A stretch of 64,000 nucleotides of DNA from CAVQKZ01 sp963837325. GTDB lineage: Bacteria; Actinomycetota; Actinomycetes; Mycobacteriales; Jatrophihabitantaceae. This document shows, piece after piece, positions 17,652 to 27,277 of this stretch. The notes beneath the pieces were generated by a model, which had not been told where the DNA came from, did no database searches, and was given only the letters and a program-made list of their open reading frames with translations. The number at the start of each line of letters is the position of its first letter. Position 1 is the stretch's first letter. The position numbers and the translations under genes were made by a program. The stretch is from the NCBI GenBank assembly GCA_963837325.1, contig CAWIMV010000001.1, positions 2,934,714 to 2,998,713 on the forward strand, given 5' to 3'.

Positions 17652-17665
17652 TACAATCGTTTGTA
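17652..17665. promoter_or_regulatory. LacI-type operator, site 1
   Basis: TACAATCGTTTGTA, in the short gap between the divergent flavoprotein and aldo-keto reductase genes, 12 bp from the first start and 25 bp from the second. It matches the island consensus TGCAAnCGnTTGCA with the central CG kept and A replacing G in both half-sites. Confidence 0.65.
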
Positions 17666-17689
17666 CTATCTCGGTCCGGAGGCCATCTC

Positions 17690-18532
17690 TTGTCAACGCA
17701 CGCGCCCTCGGCCATCCCCCTGATTGGCCTCAACAACGGTGTCGCCATACCGCAGTTGGGATGCGGAGTATTCCGCGTCGTTGACGCGGAACCGGTCGTC
17801 TCGGCTGCCCTGCAGGCCGGTTACCGGTTGATCGATACCGCTGCGTCGTACAACAACGAAACCAGCGTCGGCCGGGCCGTCCGCACGGCCGACGTGGATC
17901 GCGACGCCCTGTTCATCACGACCAAACTCGCCAATTCGGATCAGGGTTACGATGCCAGTCTTAGGGCGTTCGACGCGAGCCTGAAGCGACTGGACCTGGA
18001 GGTTGTCGACCTCTACCTGGTGCACTGGCCGATGCCGGCCAAAGGCCGCTATCTCGACACCTGGCGCGCCTTCGAGCAGATCTACGCATCGGGCCGGGCC
18101 CGCGCGGTAGGCGTATGCAACTTCACCGAGGAACACTTGCGCCGACTGGCCGAGAACAGCGATCTGGTGCCGGCGGTCAACCAGATCGAGCTTCATCCCG
18201 GTTACCCGCAGGCCGCACTGCGCGCGGCCAACGCCTCACTCGGCGTGATCACCGAAGCATGGAGTCCGCTTGGCCGAGGAGCGGCGCTGTTGGACCGGCC
18301 CGAGGTGGTGTCGATAGCCGTGGCACACGGGCGGACCCCGGCCCAGGTGGTGTTGCGATGGCATCTCGACGAGGGGCATGCCGTCGTAGCCAAGTCGGCC
18401 GATCCACTGCGACTGCGGAGCAATCTCAATGTGTTCGACTTCGCGCTGAGCGAGCACGAGCAGTCGGTGCTGGCCAACCTGCCGGGGCCGGGACGGGTCG
18501 GCCCGGACCCGCTGACCTTCGACGAGCACTGA
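17690..18532 (+). CDS. Aldo-keto reductase
   Basis: NADPH-dependent carbonyl reductase of 280 aa in the AKR5-like size class. Catalytic residues are visible in order: Asp and Tyr in LIDTAASYNNE, Lys in ITTKLANSD, His in YLVHWPMP. The cofactor segment is IPLIGLNNGV at the start and VVAKSADPLRLRSN near the end. I choose a TTG at 17690 because GGAGG lies 7 nt upstream and the length then fits the family; the open frame extends back into the divergent gene. It would interconvert an aldehyde or ketone intermediate and alcohol. Confidence 0.9.
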   Translation: MSTHAPSAIPLIGLNNGVAIPQLGCGVFRVVDAEPVVSAALQAGYRLIDTAASYNNETSVGRAVRTADVDRDALFITTKLANSDQGYDASLRAFDASLKRLDLEVVDLYLVHWPMPAKGRYLDTWRAFEQIYASGRARAVGVCNFTEEHLRRLAENSDLVPAVNQIELHPGYPQAALRAANASLGVITEAWSPLGRGAALLDRPEVVSIAVAHGRTPAQVVLRWHLDEGHAVVAKSADPLRLRSNLNVFDFALSEHEQSVLANLPGPGRVGPDPLTFDEH

Positions 18533-18548
18533 TCGGCACGGCCTGACG

Positions 18549-19520
18549 TCACACAGCCAGGATGAACTTTCCGACCGCGGCTCTGCTCTCGAACGCCCGG
18601 TGCGCCTCCGCCGCCCGCGCAAGCGGCAGTACCGCCGTCACATCGATGTCCACCGCGCCGCTGACGACGAGTTCGGCGGCACGTTCCAGACCTTCGCGAA
18701 CCAACTGAGGCGCACGAGCCGAGAGCTGACCGTTCGACAGCCCGACGTAGCCGATGCAATGAGCGCGCATCCACTCCGCGTCCGGGAGGGTCTGCGCCTC
18801 ACGCGAGATATTGCTGTAGGAAACGAGCCGTCCGAACGGCGCGAGGATCTCGAGCGACCGAGCCTGTACCTGCCCACCGATCGGGTCGAGCACGACGTCC
18901 ACCCCCGCCCCATCGGTCAGTTTGGGTACGCGCTTGTCGAAGTCGGAATAGGTCATCACCTCGAGGTAGCCGTGTCGGCGCGCAAAATCCGCCTTGGCGA
19001 GGTCACCGACAGTGCCGAACAGCCTGACGCCCGGCACCGCACTCAGCAGCTGCCCGACGACGGCGCCAACGCCACCGGCAGCCGCGTGCAGCAGCACGGT
19101 CTCGCCAGGAAGCACACGCGCCGCCCGCTCAATGAGATTGACAGCGAGGGGCACGGTCACGAGCATCCCGCCGGCTTGCGGCTTGCCGGCGAAGCTGTCC
19201 GGCAGCCCCACGGTGAATTCCTCCGCCGCGACGGCCACCTCGGCATAGGCGTGGCCGCGAGTGAAGGCGGCGACTCGCTGGCCCACCGCGAATCGGTGGG
19301 CACCAGGGCCAGTTCGGCGCACGGTCCCACTGACCTCGACGCCAGGGATGAACGGCACGACCCCAAGACCGTCCCCTACCCGGTTGCGCACGTCGGTGTA
19401 GTTCACACCGACGAACTCGACCGTGATGGACAGCTCCCCAGCTCCAGGCTCGGGCTCCGCGACATCCTCGATCTGCAACACGTCCGGGCCGCCCAGACGA
19501 TGTACGACGACCGCCTTCAT
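18549..19520 (-). CDS. NADPH:quinone reductase / zinc-independent MDR oxidoreductase
   Basis: Medium-chain dehydrogenase of 323 aa without the zinc-binding cysteines, typical of the quinone oxidoreductase (zeta-crystallin) branch. Landmarks are EFVGVNYTDVRNR, GVEVSGTVRRTGPG, and the nucleotide-binding motif HAAAGGVGAVVGQLL followed by DVVLDPIGG. The start at 19520 has GAAGGAG upstream; the longer open frame runs into the divergent gene. It may reduce a quinone or enone. The operator at 19585 is shared with the FAD oxidoreductase. Confidence 0.9.
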   Translation of the reverse strand: MKAVVVHRLGGPDVLQIEDVAEPEPGAGELSITVEFVGVNYTDVRNRVGDGLGVVPFIPGVEVSGTVRRTGPGAHRFAVGQRVAAFTRGHAYAEVAVAAEEFTVGLPDSFAGKPQAGGMLVTVPLAVNLIERAARVLPGETVLLHAAAGGVGAVVGQLLSAVPGVRLFGTVGDLAKADFARRHGYLEVMTYSDFDKRVPKLTDGAGVDVVLDPIGGQVQARSLEILAPFGRLVSYSNISREAQTLPDAEWMRAHCIGYVGLSNGQLSARAPQLVREGLERAAELVVSGAVDIDVTAVLPLARAAEAHRAFESRAAVGKFILAV

Positions 19521-19584
19521 GCGCCAACTCCTTCGGCAATCTGCTCGTGCACACCGTGGAAAACGTCCGCCTGGCAGTCTTGTC

Positions 19585-19598
19585 TGCAATCGGTTGCT
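19585..19598. promoter_or_regulatory. LacI-type operator, site 2
   Basis: TGCAATCGGTTGCT, midway between two divergent starts (65 bp from the quinone reductase, 76 bp from the FAD oxidoreductase). It differs from the consensus only in the last base. Confidence 0.7.
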
Positions 19599-19673
19599 GT
19601 GCAACAGTGACAACCAACGCCCGGCGCGGAAATTTCCTCGCCCAGGGCTCTCTACGTCGAAAGCGGATCGTGC

Positions 19674-21282
19674 ATGAATTTCGACATCGTGGTTGCCGGA
19701 GCGGGACATAACAGCCTTATTGCGGCGTGCTATCTGGCCAAGGCCGGATATCGGTGCCAGGTGTTGGATGCACGGCACATACCTGGCGGCGGAGCAGCAA
19801 CGGAAGAGATACTGGAACCCGGGTTCTTCATCGACAGCTGCTCGACCGGACACACGCTGATACGCGCGAATCCGCTTCTGGTCGACGACGAACTCGGCCT
19901 CGTGCGTGACTTCGGGCTGAGCTATCTCGAGCCCGATCCCGTCGCCCACGTCGGTTTTCCCGACGGCGAACAGCTCACCATGTATCTCGACTTCGAGCGC
20001 ACCGTCGAACAGATTGCGCGATTCAGCCGGGCGGACGCCGACGCGTACCGACGGATGGCGCACGAGTACGACGCCGTCAAAGCGCTGTTCACGGAAGCCC
20101 AGTTCACCCCTATCGGCTTCGGCCCGTCACTGGATCAGCGGCTGGCCGCGCACCCGGCGGGCAAGACCTGGGCCCGGCGCCGTGCGATGAGCGCATGGGA
20201 CGTTATTCGTTACGAGTTCAGCGACCGCCACGTGCAGTCGTTCATGCTCTGGATGGCGTTCCAGACGTTCGTCCTCTACGACATGCCTGGCACGGGCATG
20301 CTGGCCTATTCCATATTCGCTCGGCAGGCCCGGAGCTGGTCGATCCCCGTCGGCGGTTCGGGTCAGCTCACCGGCGCACTCGTCCGCTACCTCGAAGCGC
20401 ACGGCGGCGAGGTGCTGTGCGACAAGCAGGTGAGCCGGTTGATCGTCGAGGACGGTCGTTGCGCCGGGGTGGAGACCGACGGACGGCGCGCAGTACCGCG
20501 CCGAGCGGGCCGTGCTCTCGACGATCCACGTCAAGCACTTGATCGACATGGCACCTGGATCAGCCTGGCCAGAGGAATTTCGCTACGGCGTGGACACCTA
20601 TCAGGTCGGGATACCCGGCTTCGCGGCCTACTTCGCCACCACAGTGCCGCCGGTCTTCGAGACTCCAGAGGGCGGCGTGTCGGCCGTGTCCGCGGGCATC
20701 GTCGGCTGGCCGGAGGATCTCATCGCGCTCAGCGCCGACATCCGGCTGGAGCGCTACATCGATACGGTGCCGTGGTTGCTGGTGGCAACGCCCAGCCTCG
20801 TGGATCCGTCGCGCGCCCCTGAAGGCATGCACACCGTCAAGCTGCTGAGCCCTCAGGCCTATCGCCTGCCCGAGGGCGCACAGTCGTGGGACATCGTGAA
20901 AGAGCAGGTCGCACGGCGGCAGCTCGAGCGACTGCGCGAGTTCGCGCCGACGTTCACCGATGACGCAATCGTCAGCCACCTCGTCAAGGCGCCACCCGAC
21001 ATCGAACGATCCAACATCCACATGGTGCATGGCGCTTTCCACGGCGGCGACCGCGGCCCGGCGTTCAGCGGACCACTGCGCCCGGCTCCGGGTTGGGCCG
21101 CGCACCGGATGCCGATCCCCGGGCTCTACCAGACGGGCGGGACAACACACCCCGGCGGCTCGATCACCGGCGCCCCCGGCCGAAACGCGGCGATCGTGCT
21201 GCTGCAGGATCTCGGCCTGGAACTGGCTGACGTCGTTGCCGCCCCGGAGGGCACTGTCGGCGTACCGTCCGGCGTTGCCTGA
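19674..21282 (+). pseudogene. Phytoene-desaturase-like FAD/NAD(P) oxidoreductase, frameshifted
   Basis: Flavoprotein of about 535 aa if repaired. The N-terminus has the Rossmann motif VVAGAGHNSLIAACYLAKAG and LDARHIPGGGAATEEI. The frame breaks after VEDGRCAGVETDG near 20481; the continuation GAQYRAERAVLSTIHVKHL runs in the next frame to the end, with the terminal FAD motif GLYQTGGTTHPGGSITGAPG intact. The overall length is one base over a multiple of three, and removing one G near 20481 restores the frame. Relatives include carotenoid desaturases and amine or cyclohexanone-type dehydrogenases. It would oxidise a ring or a CH-CH bond in the pathway. Either an inactivated gene or a base-calling error. 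Confidence 0.85.
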
Positions 21283-21330
21283 GCGCTGGCCGCACGCTTG
21301 GGGCTACGCCGGCGCCGAGGTCGGCGAGGA

Positions 21331-22308
21331 TCAGGTCCGGTCGAGGTCGACGAGGCCGGCTGCTCGCAGATCGGCGGTGAGTTCTTGTAGCTCGGCTGTG
21401 GTCAGCTGGCTCAGCGGGGCTCGGACCGCGCCTCCTGACAGGCCGAGCAACCCGGCCCACCCCTTGATGTAGGGCACCGGGTTGACCCGATCGCGGGCCC
21501 AGCGACCGTGCAGCCATTTGGTCGCGAGCTCGCGCACCGGCGCGAGCGTTGCCGAGACCTCCGCGGCCTTGTCGAACTCACCCGAAAGCGCCAGCTCGGT
21601 GTACTCGCGCATCGGCTGCCAATCCGCGGTCTGGTACAGGAACGGCGCGGCAGAGGACATGAAGACCCGCTGGTTGTGATCACGCATGTTTTCCAGCCAC
21701 GCAGTTTCGTTCGGCTCACAGACCATGATCCGGTCGCCGACCAGCGCGAGTATCTCCAAATAGTGGGCGTGATCATGCCCGACCTTGATCCCGCAGACGT
21801 TCTCAACGTCGGCGAGCCGGTCGATCAGATCCAGTGGCAGGGACACCCCCGAGTAGCTGGTGTCGAACAGCCACACGCCGATGTCGACCGCGTTCAGCAC
21901 CTCGGCGAACCAGGCCGCCAAACCGTCTTCGGATCCCACTGGGTAGTAGGGATTGATGACGACGGCGAAGTCGGCGCCGGCCTCCGTCGCATGTCTGGTC
22001 AGCTCGATCGTGTCGCGGGCGCTGTGGTGGCCGGTATGCGCGAGCACCGGACAGCGCCCACGGCACGCCGCCACGATCAGCTCCACCACTCGGCGTCGTT
22101 CCGGCATGCTCAACGACCAGAACTCTCCCATCACGCCGGTGCAGAAAATTCCGTCGACACTGAGCTGGCCGGTCAACCGCTCGATGTCGCGGCCGAGTGC
22201 GTCCTCGTCGACATCGCCCGACGCCGCAAAAGGCGTGGTGATGGCGGCCCACAGTCCGCTGAACGACTCGCGGGCCGCCCGCTTGGCATCCGCCCTCACG
22301 TAGTCCAT
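21331..22308 (-). CDS. DapA/NanA-family aldolase or dehydratase, copy 1
   Basis: TIM-barrel enzyme of 325 aa in the dihydrodipicolinate synthase family. The Schiff-base Lys is in VCGIKVGHDH. The GTTGE motif of true DapA reads GVMGE, and the YNxP tyrosine region reads LFDTSYSGV, so it is not a housekeeping DapA. These enzymes cleave or form pyruvate-type aldol products or dehydrate sugar acids. It is the last gene of the long operon that starts with the Liv-type binding protein at 29468, 10 bp after the hydrolase gene. Confidence 0.88.
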   Translation of the reverse strand: MDYVRADAKRAARESFSGLWAAITTPFAASGDVDEDALGRDIERLTGQLSVDGIFCTGVMGEFWSLSMPERRRVVELIVAACRGRCPVLAHTGHHSARDTIELTRHATEAGADFAVVINPYYPVGSEDGLAAWFAEVLNAVDIGVWLFDTSYSGVSLPLDLIDRLADVENVCGIKVGHDHAHYLEILALVGDRIMVCEPNETAWLENMRDHNQRVFMSSAAPFLYQTADWQPMREYTELALSGEFDKAAEVSATLAPVRELATKWLHGRWARDRVNPVPYIKGWAGLLGLSGGAVRAPLSQLTTAELQELTADLRAAGLVDLDRT

Positions 22309-22318
22309 CTGTCGCCCC

Positions 22319-23368
22319 TCATAGCGTTTGCGCCAGCCAGTCGCCCACCATTGGGCGAGCCTTGAACCAGACGTTGTTGAGAATGTGGACGCCGTCGGGG
22401 TAAATCACCGTCGTCGTGGCGCCCGGCAGCTCCGCGGCGATCTTTTCCGCGTTCGAAGGCGGCGACATCGCGTCGAGTTCCCCGTAGACCTGCAGGACTG
22501 GCACGGACACCCCGTCGAGCACACCCTGCAGGGTGATCGACTCCATCAACGCGGCGGGGTCTGCTCCGAGATATTGGTACTGGCCCAACTGGGTCAGCGG
22601 CTCCATGGTCGCGAAGCGCCCGGCCGGCGTGTACCAGCTGGAGATCGACACGACCGCGCGGATTCGACTGTCGGTCGCGGCGGCCCGCAGGGCGAATAGA
22701 CCCCCGTATGAGATCCCAGCGGCGGCGATGCGTTCTGCGTCGATGTCGGATCGGGCCGCGAGCGAATCAAGCATCGCGACGACGGCCAGCTCGTAGTCCG
22801 GGCGCATCTTCATCTCGAGACTCACCAGGCCCTGGCCCGGCCCGTCGAAGGCGGCAACCGCGACGCCACGACGCAGGATGTGCTGCGCGAGATCGAAAAG
22901 TTCCTCCTTGGTCGAGTCCGCGCCGGGTAACAGCAGGACCAACGGCGGGCGAGTCACGCCAGGCGGCAGCTGCAGATAACCGGGCAGGCTGACTCCGTCG
23001 AATTCGACGGACAGCAGTTCCATTTTCGGTGTGACGAGGGGTGCGGCCTTTTCCCATGCGGCGGCCATGTTCTGCAGCGCAGCGCGGAACTGCTGTTGAT
23101 CGTGGGTGAACATGAAGCTGGCCCAGTGGTAGAACAATCCTGCCTTGATATAAGCCTCGCCGGCGCTCAGCGAACGCTGCTGCTCGGCGGCCTGGTCGCC
23201 ACGTGCGACGTGTTCGGCGGCACGGGCGCTCCACTGCCCGCACCACTGCTCGTAGTCCACGATGCTCCCGCGCAGCTGCTCGAACTCCCATGGCGCGACG
23301 AAGTTCGACAGGATTCGCCAGGTGAACCGGCGATACATCGATTCGAGTCGGTCGTCCGTCGTGGTCAC
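22319..23368 (-). CDS. Alpha/beta hydrolase, 2,6-dihydroxypseudooxynicotine hydrolase-like, copy 1
   Basis: Hydrolase of 349 aa with a helical N-terminal domain (about 1-115) before the alpha/beta fold. The nucleophile is Ser220 in GISYGG, with Asp299 (YGELDAM) and His328 (DGVHILN) completing the triad. The segment LLLPGADSTKEELF is characteristic of the group that includes the nicotine-pathway C-C hydrolase of Arthrobacter, whose triad I recall as Ser217, Asp300 and His329. Inferred action: hydrolysis of a carbon-carbon or ester/amide bond in a ring-opened intermediate. The GTG overlaps the acyl-CoA dehydrogenase stop. Two paralogs are at 35743 and 49033. Confidence 0.87.
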   Translation of the reverse strand: MTTTDDRLESMYRRFTWRILSNFVAPWEFEQLRGSIVDYEQWCGQWSARAAEHVARGDQAAEQQRSLSAGEAYIKAGLFYHWASFMFTHDQQQFRAALQNMAAAWEKAAPLVTPKMELLSVEFDGVSLPGYLQLPPGVTRPPLVLLLPGADSTKEELFDLAQHILRRGVAVAAFDGPGQGLVSLEMKMRPDYELAVVAMLDSLAARSDIDAERIAAAGISYGGLFALRAAATDSRIRAVVSISSWYTPAGRFATMEPLTQLGQYQYLGADPAALMESITLQGVLDGVSVPVLQVYGELDAMSPPSNAEKIAAELPGATTTVIYPDGVHILNNVWFKARPMVGDWLAQTL

Positions 23369-24624
23369 ACCGGCACGCCCGGCATCGGTGTGCGGTCGCG
23401 GACCACGGCGTCAGTGCCGCGGTGCTTGGCGCGTTCACGCATGCGGGTCTCGGCTTGCTCGGTGCCGATCTTCATGGTCATCAGCGCGGTCGTCCCGTTT
23501 CCGTGAGTCAGCGTGAGCGCGTCGCGAACCAGCTTCTCGATCGGGAAGTCACCCATGATGCCGCGGCCGCCGAAAAGAAACATGGCCTTCTGGGTGATTT
23601 CGATCGCGACGTCGGCGGCGAACACCCGGATCTGCCAGGAGCGCTGCGGCTCGAAGCCGGCCTTGTGGGAGAACTCCCAGGCGACCGACAGCAGATGGCT
23701 GCGCGCGGCGTCGAGCAGCATCCGCATCCGTCCGAGGTCATGCGCCACCAACTGGTGTTGATGAATCGCAACGCCGCCCTGCACCCGATCGATCGACCAG
23801 TCCAGGGCCGCCTCGTAGGCCGAACGCGCGACGCCAAGACACATGGCCGCATTGGTGATGTTGGCAGCTGTCAGCCCGCGCGCACTGGCCGCGTAACCGG
23901 CGCCGATCTCGGTGACCGCGTAATCGTCCGGGATCCGGCAATCGACGAATTCGATGTCGGCTTGTGGCGATCCGCGTTGTCCGAGCTTGCGATAAAGCGG
24001 CCCGACGCCAACGCCTGGCGTGGCGGCCGGCACCGCGAACATCGTCGCCCCGCTACGAATACCGACGCTCGGGTCGGTGCGCCCGAGCACGAAATACAGC
24101 GAGGCGATGCCCCCATTCGTGATCATCAATTTTCGCCCGTTGAGCAACCAACCGCCGTCGTGGCGCTCAGCGGACAGCATTGCACCGAATCCCGGCGCAT
24201 CGTGAGGCAGCGCGTTGTCGCTGCCCGCAGCCGGCTCGGTGCTGGCACTGGCCGGCACGAACCGTTCGTCGTCGGCGATGCCATGAATAACCATGTCCCG
24301 GACCCGTTTCGGCATCCGCGGCACGAGCCGGGCGAAGCGCCAGTAGTGCCGGAAGAAGTAGCCGACCGAGATGTCGCCGGCGGCCAACTCCTCCACGGCG
24401 AGACACTGCGTCACCATGTCCGCGGCGCGCCCGCCGAGCTCACGCGGTAACGGCAGCGCCTTCAGGCCCAGCGCCGAGCCTTCCCGCATGAGGTCGAACG
24501 GAAAGTCCTCGGCCCGTTCTAGCGCTTCGAGCCGAGCCGCCGCGGGCCGCACGACCCGTACGGCGTATTCCCGGGTCGCCTCGACGAGATCCTGCTGCTC
24601 GGACGTCAGCTCGAGGTCCACCAC
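23365..24624 (-). CDS. Acyl-CoA dehydrogenase
   Basis: FAD enzyme of about 419 aa. It has the N-terminal helical part (LELTSEQQDLVEATREYAVR), the beta-domain with ASASTEPAAGSD and INGRKLMITNGG-like sequence (here LNGRKLMITNGG), and the C-terminal helices ending with LFGGRGIMGDFPIEKLVRDA, the usual flavin-contact region. It would introduce a double bond next to a CoA thioester (or an analogous acid). No strong ribosome site is visible; GTG at 24624 or 24621 gives a normal N-terminus. It lies between livF-like and hydrolase genes in one operon. Confidence 0.9.
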   Translation of the reverse strand: MVDLELTSEQQDLVEATREYAVRVVRPAAARLEALERAEDFPFDLMREGSALGLKALPLPRELGGRAADMVTQCLAVEELAAGDISVGYFFRHYWRFARLVPRMPKRVRDMVIHGIADDERFVPASASTEPAAGSDNALPHDAPGFGAMLSAERHDGGWLLNGRKLMITNGGIASLYFVLGRTDPSVGIRSGATMFAVPAATPGVGVGPLYRKLGQRGSPQADIEFVDCRIPDDYAVTEIGAGYAASARGLTAANITNAAMCLGVARSAYEAALDWSIDRVQGGVAIHQHQLVAHDLGRMRMLLDAARSHLLSVAWEFSHKAGFEPQRSWQIRVFAADVAIEITQKAMFLFGGRGIMGDFPIEKLVRDALTLTHGNGTTALMTMKIGTEQAETRMRERAKHRGTDAVVRDRTPMPGVPV

Positions 24625-24661
24625 GCACCGCCACCGCGTAGGAGGACCCGGACGAGCACTG

Positions 24662-25417
24662 TCATGCCTGGGACACTGCCGGGCCGGGCATCGATGCTTC
24701 GCTCTCGGCGATGCTCCCGCCGAGGTAGAGCGCCCGCATCTGGGGATTGGCCAGAATCTCCGCACCGGTGCCCTGCAGCCGCACGCGGCCGGCTTCCATC
24801 ACTACGCCCTGGGTGGCCAACTCCAGACCGGCACGTACGTTCTGCTCTACGAGCAGGATGGTCCGCCCGTTCTCCTGCATGCGGCGAACATAGGCATACA
24901 TCGCCCGGGCCGATTTGGGTTCCAGACCCATCGACGGCTCGTCCAGCACGACCAGAGCTGGATCGAGCATGAGGGCTCGCGCGAACTCGACCATCCGCTG
25001 TTGTCCGCCGGACAATGCACCGGCCCGATCACCGAGTCGCTCCCGTACCACCGGGAACTGCTCGATCACTTCCGCCATCCGCTCGCGAACGACGTTCTTG
25101 TCGCGGACCAGGAAGGCTCCCAGTTCGACGTTGTCCTTGACGGTGAGATCGGGAAACAGGCTGCGCGACTGCATCACTTGGACGATCCCGCTGCGCAGAA
25201 TGTGTTGCGGCGACTTGCCACCGATCTGCTCGCCCAGGAATGTCACGGTGCCCAGGCGGGGCCGAAGTAACCCGCTGACCACCTTCAGCAACGTGGACTT
25301 CCCCGCGCCGTTCGGACCGACTACGCACGTGATCGAGCCCTTCTCGACGGTCAGATCCACGCCACGCAACACATCGCCGCCGCCGTAGCCGGCGAACACT
25401 CCAGCCAGAGTCAGCAC
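24662..25417 (-). CDS. Branched-chain-amino-acid-type ABC transporter ATPase (LivF-like)
   Basis: ATPase of 251 aa. Walker A is GPNGAGKST at about 34-42, signature LSGGQQRMVEFARAL, Walker B ALVVLDEPSMGLEPK. The sequence order and the EQNVRAGLELATQG ending match LivF. I choose the GTG at 25417, 1 bp after the LivG stop and behind GGCGGAG. It forms the nucleotide-binding dimer with the LivG-like protein. The clustered catabolic genes suggest an aromatic or amide substrate instead of leucine. Confidence 0.92.
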   Translation of the reverse strand: MLTLAGVFAGYGGGDVLRGVDLTVEKGSITCVVGPNGAGKSTLLKVVSGLLRPRLGTVTFLGEQIGGKSPQHILRSGIVQVMQSRSLFPDLTVKDNVELGAFLVRDKNVVRERMAEVIEQFPVVRERLGDRAGALSGGQQRMVEFARALMLDPALVVLDEPSMGLEPKSARAMYAYVRRMQENGRTILLVEQNVRAGLELATQGVVMEAGRVRLQGTGAEILANPQMRALYLGGSIAESEASMPGPAVSQA

Positions 25418-25418
25418 G

Positions 25419-26174
25419 TCACTCCGCCTCCGCCTCGACCAGGTCGCCGCCCAGGTAAGCATCCAGCACGGCCGGATCGGCGCGCACCTGCTCCGGAGGG
25501 CCCTCGGTCAACGCGCGGCCGGTGTGCATGACCGAGACGCGATCGCACAAGCCCATCACGAACTCCATGTCGTGTTCGACGATGATGAACGTGACCCCCT
25601 CGGCGTTGAGTGCTTTGATCCGACCGGCTAGATGATTGAGCAGCGTCGGATTGACGCCGCCCGCCGGTTCGTCCAGCAGCATGATCGACGGCTGGGCCAC
25701 CATGATGAAGGCGAACTCCAGCAGCTTCTGCTGTCCGTAGGACAAGCTCCCGGCCGGTTCACGGGCTAGCCGGGTCAGTCCAACGAAGTCCAGCGCTTCC
25801 AGTGCTCGCTCGTGTTCGGTGCCACTGGTCCACCGGCGCAACTGGCCCATGAACCCGCGGCGCTGGGCCGCGACGTGCACGTTCTCCAGCACGGTGAGCT
25901 GGGTGAAGATGCGGGTCAACTGAAAGGTCCGCCCGATTCCCGCGGCGAACACCTTGTCCGGCTTCGCCCCGGTGAGATCCACACCCCGCAACATGACCCG
26001 TCCGGAATCAGGCCGCTCGTAGCCAGTGATCACGTTGAACAGCGTGGTCTTGCCCGAGCCGTTGGGACCGATCAATCCGTTGATCGCGCCCTCGGTGAAG
26101 GTCATCGTGCAACCCTGCAGCGCCTGCACCCCGCCGTAACTCTTGGAGATGTTCTCGACCGTGAGCAGCGTCAT
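25419..26174 (-). CDS. Branched-chain-amino-acid-type ABC transporter ATPase (LivG-like)
   Basis: ATPase of 251 aa starting at an ATG that overlaps the LivM stop. Walker A is GPNGSGKTT at about 36-44, signature LSYGQQKLLEFA, Walker B IMLLDEPAGGVNPT, and the C-terminal EHDMEFVMGLCDRV is typical of LivG. It works with the LivF-like subunit beneath the LivH/LivM channel. Confidence 0.92.
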   Translation of the reverse strand: MTLLTVENISKSYGGVQALQGCTMTFTEGAINGLIGPNGSGKTTLFNVITGYERPDSGRVMLRGVDLTGAKPDKVFAAGIGRTFQLTRIFTQLTVLENVHVAAQRRGFMGQLRRWTSGTEHERALEALDFVGLTRLAREPAGSLSYGQQKLLEFAFIMVAQPSIMLLDEPAGGVNPTLLNHLAGRIKALNAEGVTFIIVEHDMEFVMGLCDRVSVMHTGRALTEGPPEQVRADPAVLDAYLGGDLVEAEAE

Positions 26175-27277
26175 CGTGTCGCACCACCTGGGTTGGCCGA
26201 GAGTCCCACCCGCGGTTCTCGGCCGGGTGGGGGCGCCGGAGGCGGCTGACTTCGCGCCCTTTCGCGGTACACCACCCACTGTCGCCAGCGCTGCGCGATG
26301 CTCGGCACCACGCCGCTGGGCAGCAGCCTGAGGATGAGCACGAACAGCAGCCCGTAGACGATCAGGAACGTGTTCGCCCCCCCGAACTGCAGCAGGAAGT
26401 ACTGCTGGGCCGATCCGATGACGAGCGCCCCGAGGGCCGGCCCGACCAACGTGCCCAAACCACCGGTGAAGGCCATCACGGCAAGCGCCAGGTCGAAGGA
26501 AGGGTCGAATGCGAATTGCGGAAATACCGATCCGACGAACGGTGCATAGATGGCGCCGGCTGCGCCGACAAAGACGGCCGAGATCACAAAGGCGATGAGC
26601 TTGGTCCGGGTGGTGTGTACGCCGAGACTGCGGGCCCGGTCCTCGTCGTCACGGATCGCCAACAGTCCGAGGCCGAACTTCGACCGACGGACCCACCACG
26701 AGGTGACGAGCGCGACCGCCGACGCACCCAGCCCCACGTAGTAGAACGGCTCGTTGAAGAAACTGCCCTGCCAAGTCGGGAACGGCATCTGCATTCCTTG
26801 CGAGCCACCGGTCCAGGACCGCAGATTGAACGCGAAAAGTTGAAAAATGAACATCACTGCAATCGTGAGCACGATGAAGGTGTGTTTGCGCACCCGAAGC
26901 AAGATGAAGCCGATCGGGATCGCCGCCACCCCGGCCAACGCCCCCGCCACCGGCAGCAGCGCGAAGGAATCCCATCCGGGCGGAATCTTGAAATGATTGG
27001 TCAGCATCGCCGACGAGTACTGCCCGATCCCGAAGAACACCGCGTGTCCGAGGGCGATGTAGCCGGAGTAGCCGGAGAAGATGTTCCAGCCGGACACTGA
27101 CAGCAGGTAGATCATTGCGAACACGCCGACCGACGTGACTGCCGGATTCGGGAAGACGACTGGAAAGAGCACCAGCGCGGCCGTCACGAGGGCGAGCGCG
27201 GCCAGCCGTACCGACTTCGGTAGGTCGTAGGTCGCCGGTGTCGGGGCGGTCCGGGTTGGCGCGAGTGTCGCGGTCAC
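26171..27277 (-). CDS. Branched-chain-amino-acid-type ABC permease (LivM-like)
   Basis: Membrane protein of 368 aa with about nine hydrophobic helices and the LivM landmarks GYSGYIALGHAVFFGIG and VGSVFPQFAFDPSFDLALAV. The GTG at 27277 overlaps the LivH stop, and its own stop overlaps livG. The cytoplasmic tail after the last helix is long and rich in Arg and Pro. Confidence 0.92.
   Translation of the reverse strand: MTATLAPTRTAPTPATYDLPKSVRLAALALVTAALVLFPVVFPNPAVTSVGVFAMIYLLSVSGWNIFSGYSGYIALGHAVFFGIGQYSSAMLTNHFKIPPGWDSFALLPVAGALAGVAAIPIGFILLRVRKHTFIVLTIAVMFIFQLFAFNLRSWTGGSQGMQMPFPTWQGSFFNEPFYYVGLGASAVALVTSWWVRRSKFGLGLLAIRDDEDRARSLGVHTTRTKLIAFVISAVFVGAAGAIYAPFVGSVFPQFAFDPSFDLALAVMAFTGGLGTLVGPALGALVIGSAQQYFLLQFGGANTFLIVYGLLFVLILRLLPSGVVPSIAQRWRQWVVYRERARSQPPPAPPPGREPRVGLSANPGGATR

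Noticed and set aside
19521..20063. N-terminal extension of the quinone reductase frame
   Set aside because: The extension overlaps the well-supported FAD oxidoreductase on the other strand; the ATG at 19520 has GAAGGAG and gives the normal family N-terminus.
21331..22308. Housekeeping dihydrodipicolinate synthase
   Set aside because: The GTTGE and YNxP positions are altered and the gene lies in a catabolic operon; lysine synthesis genes are absent around it.
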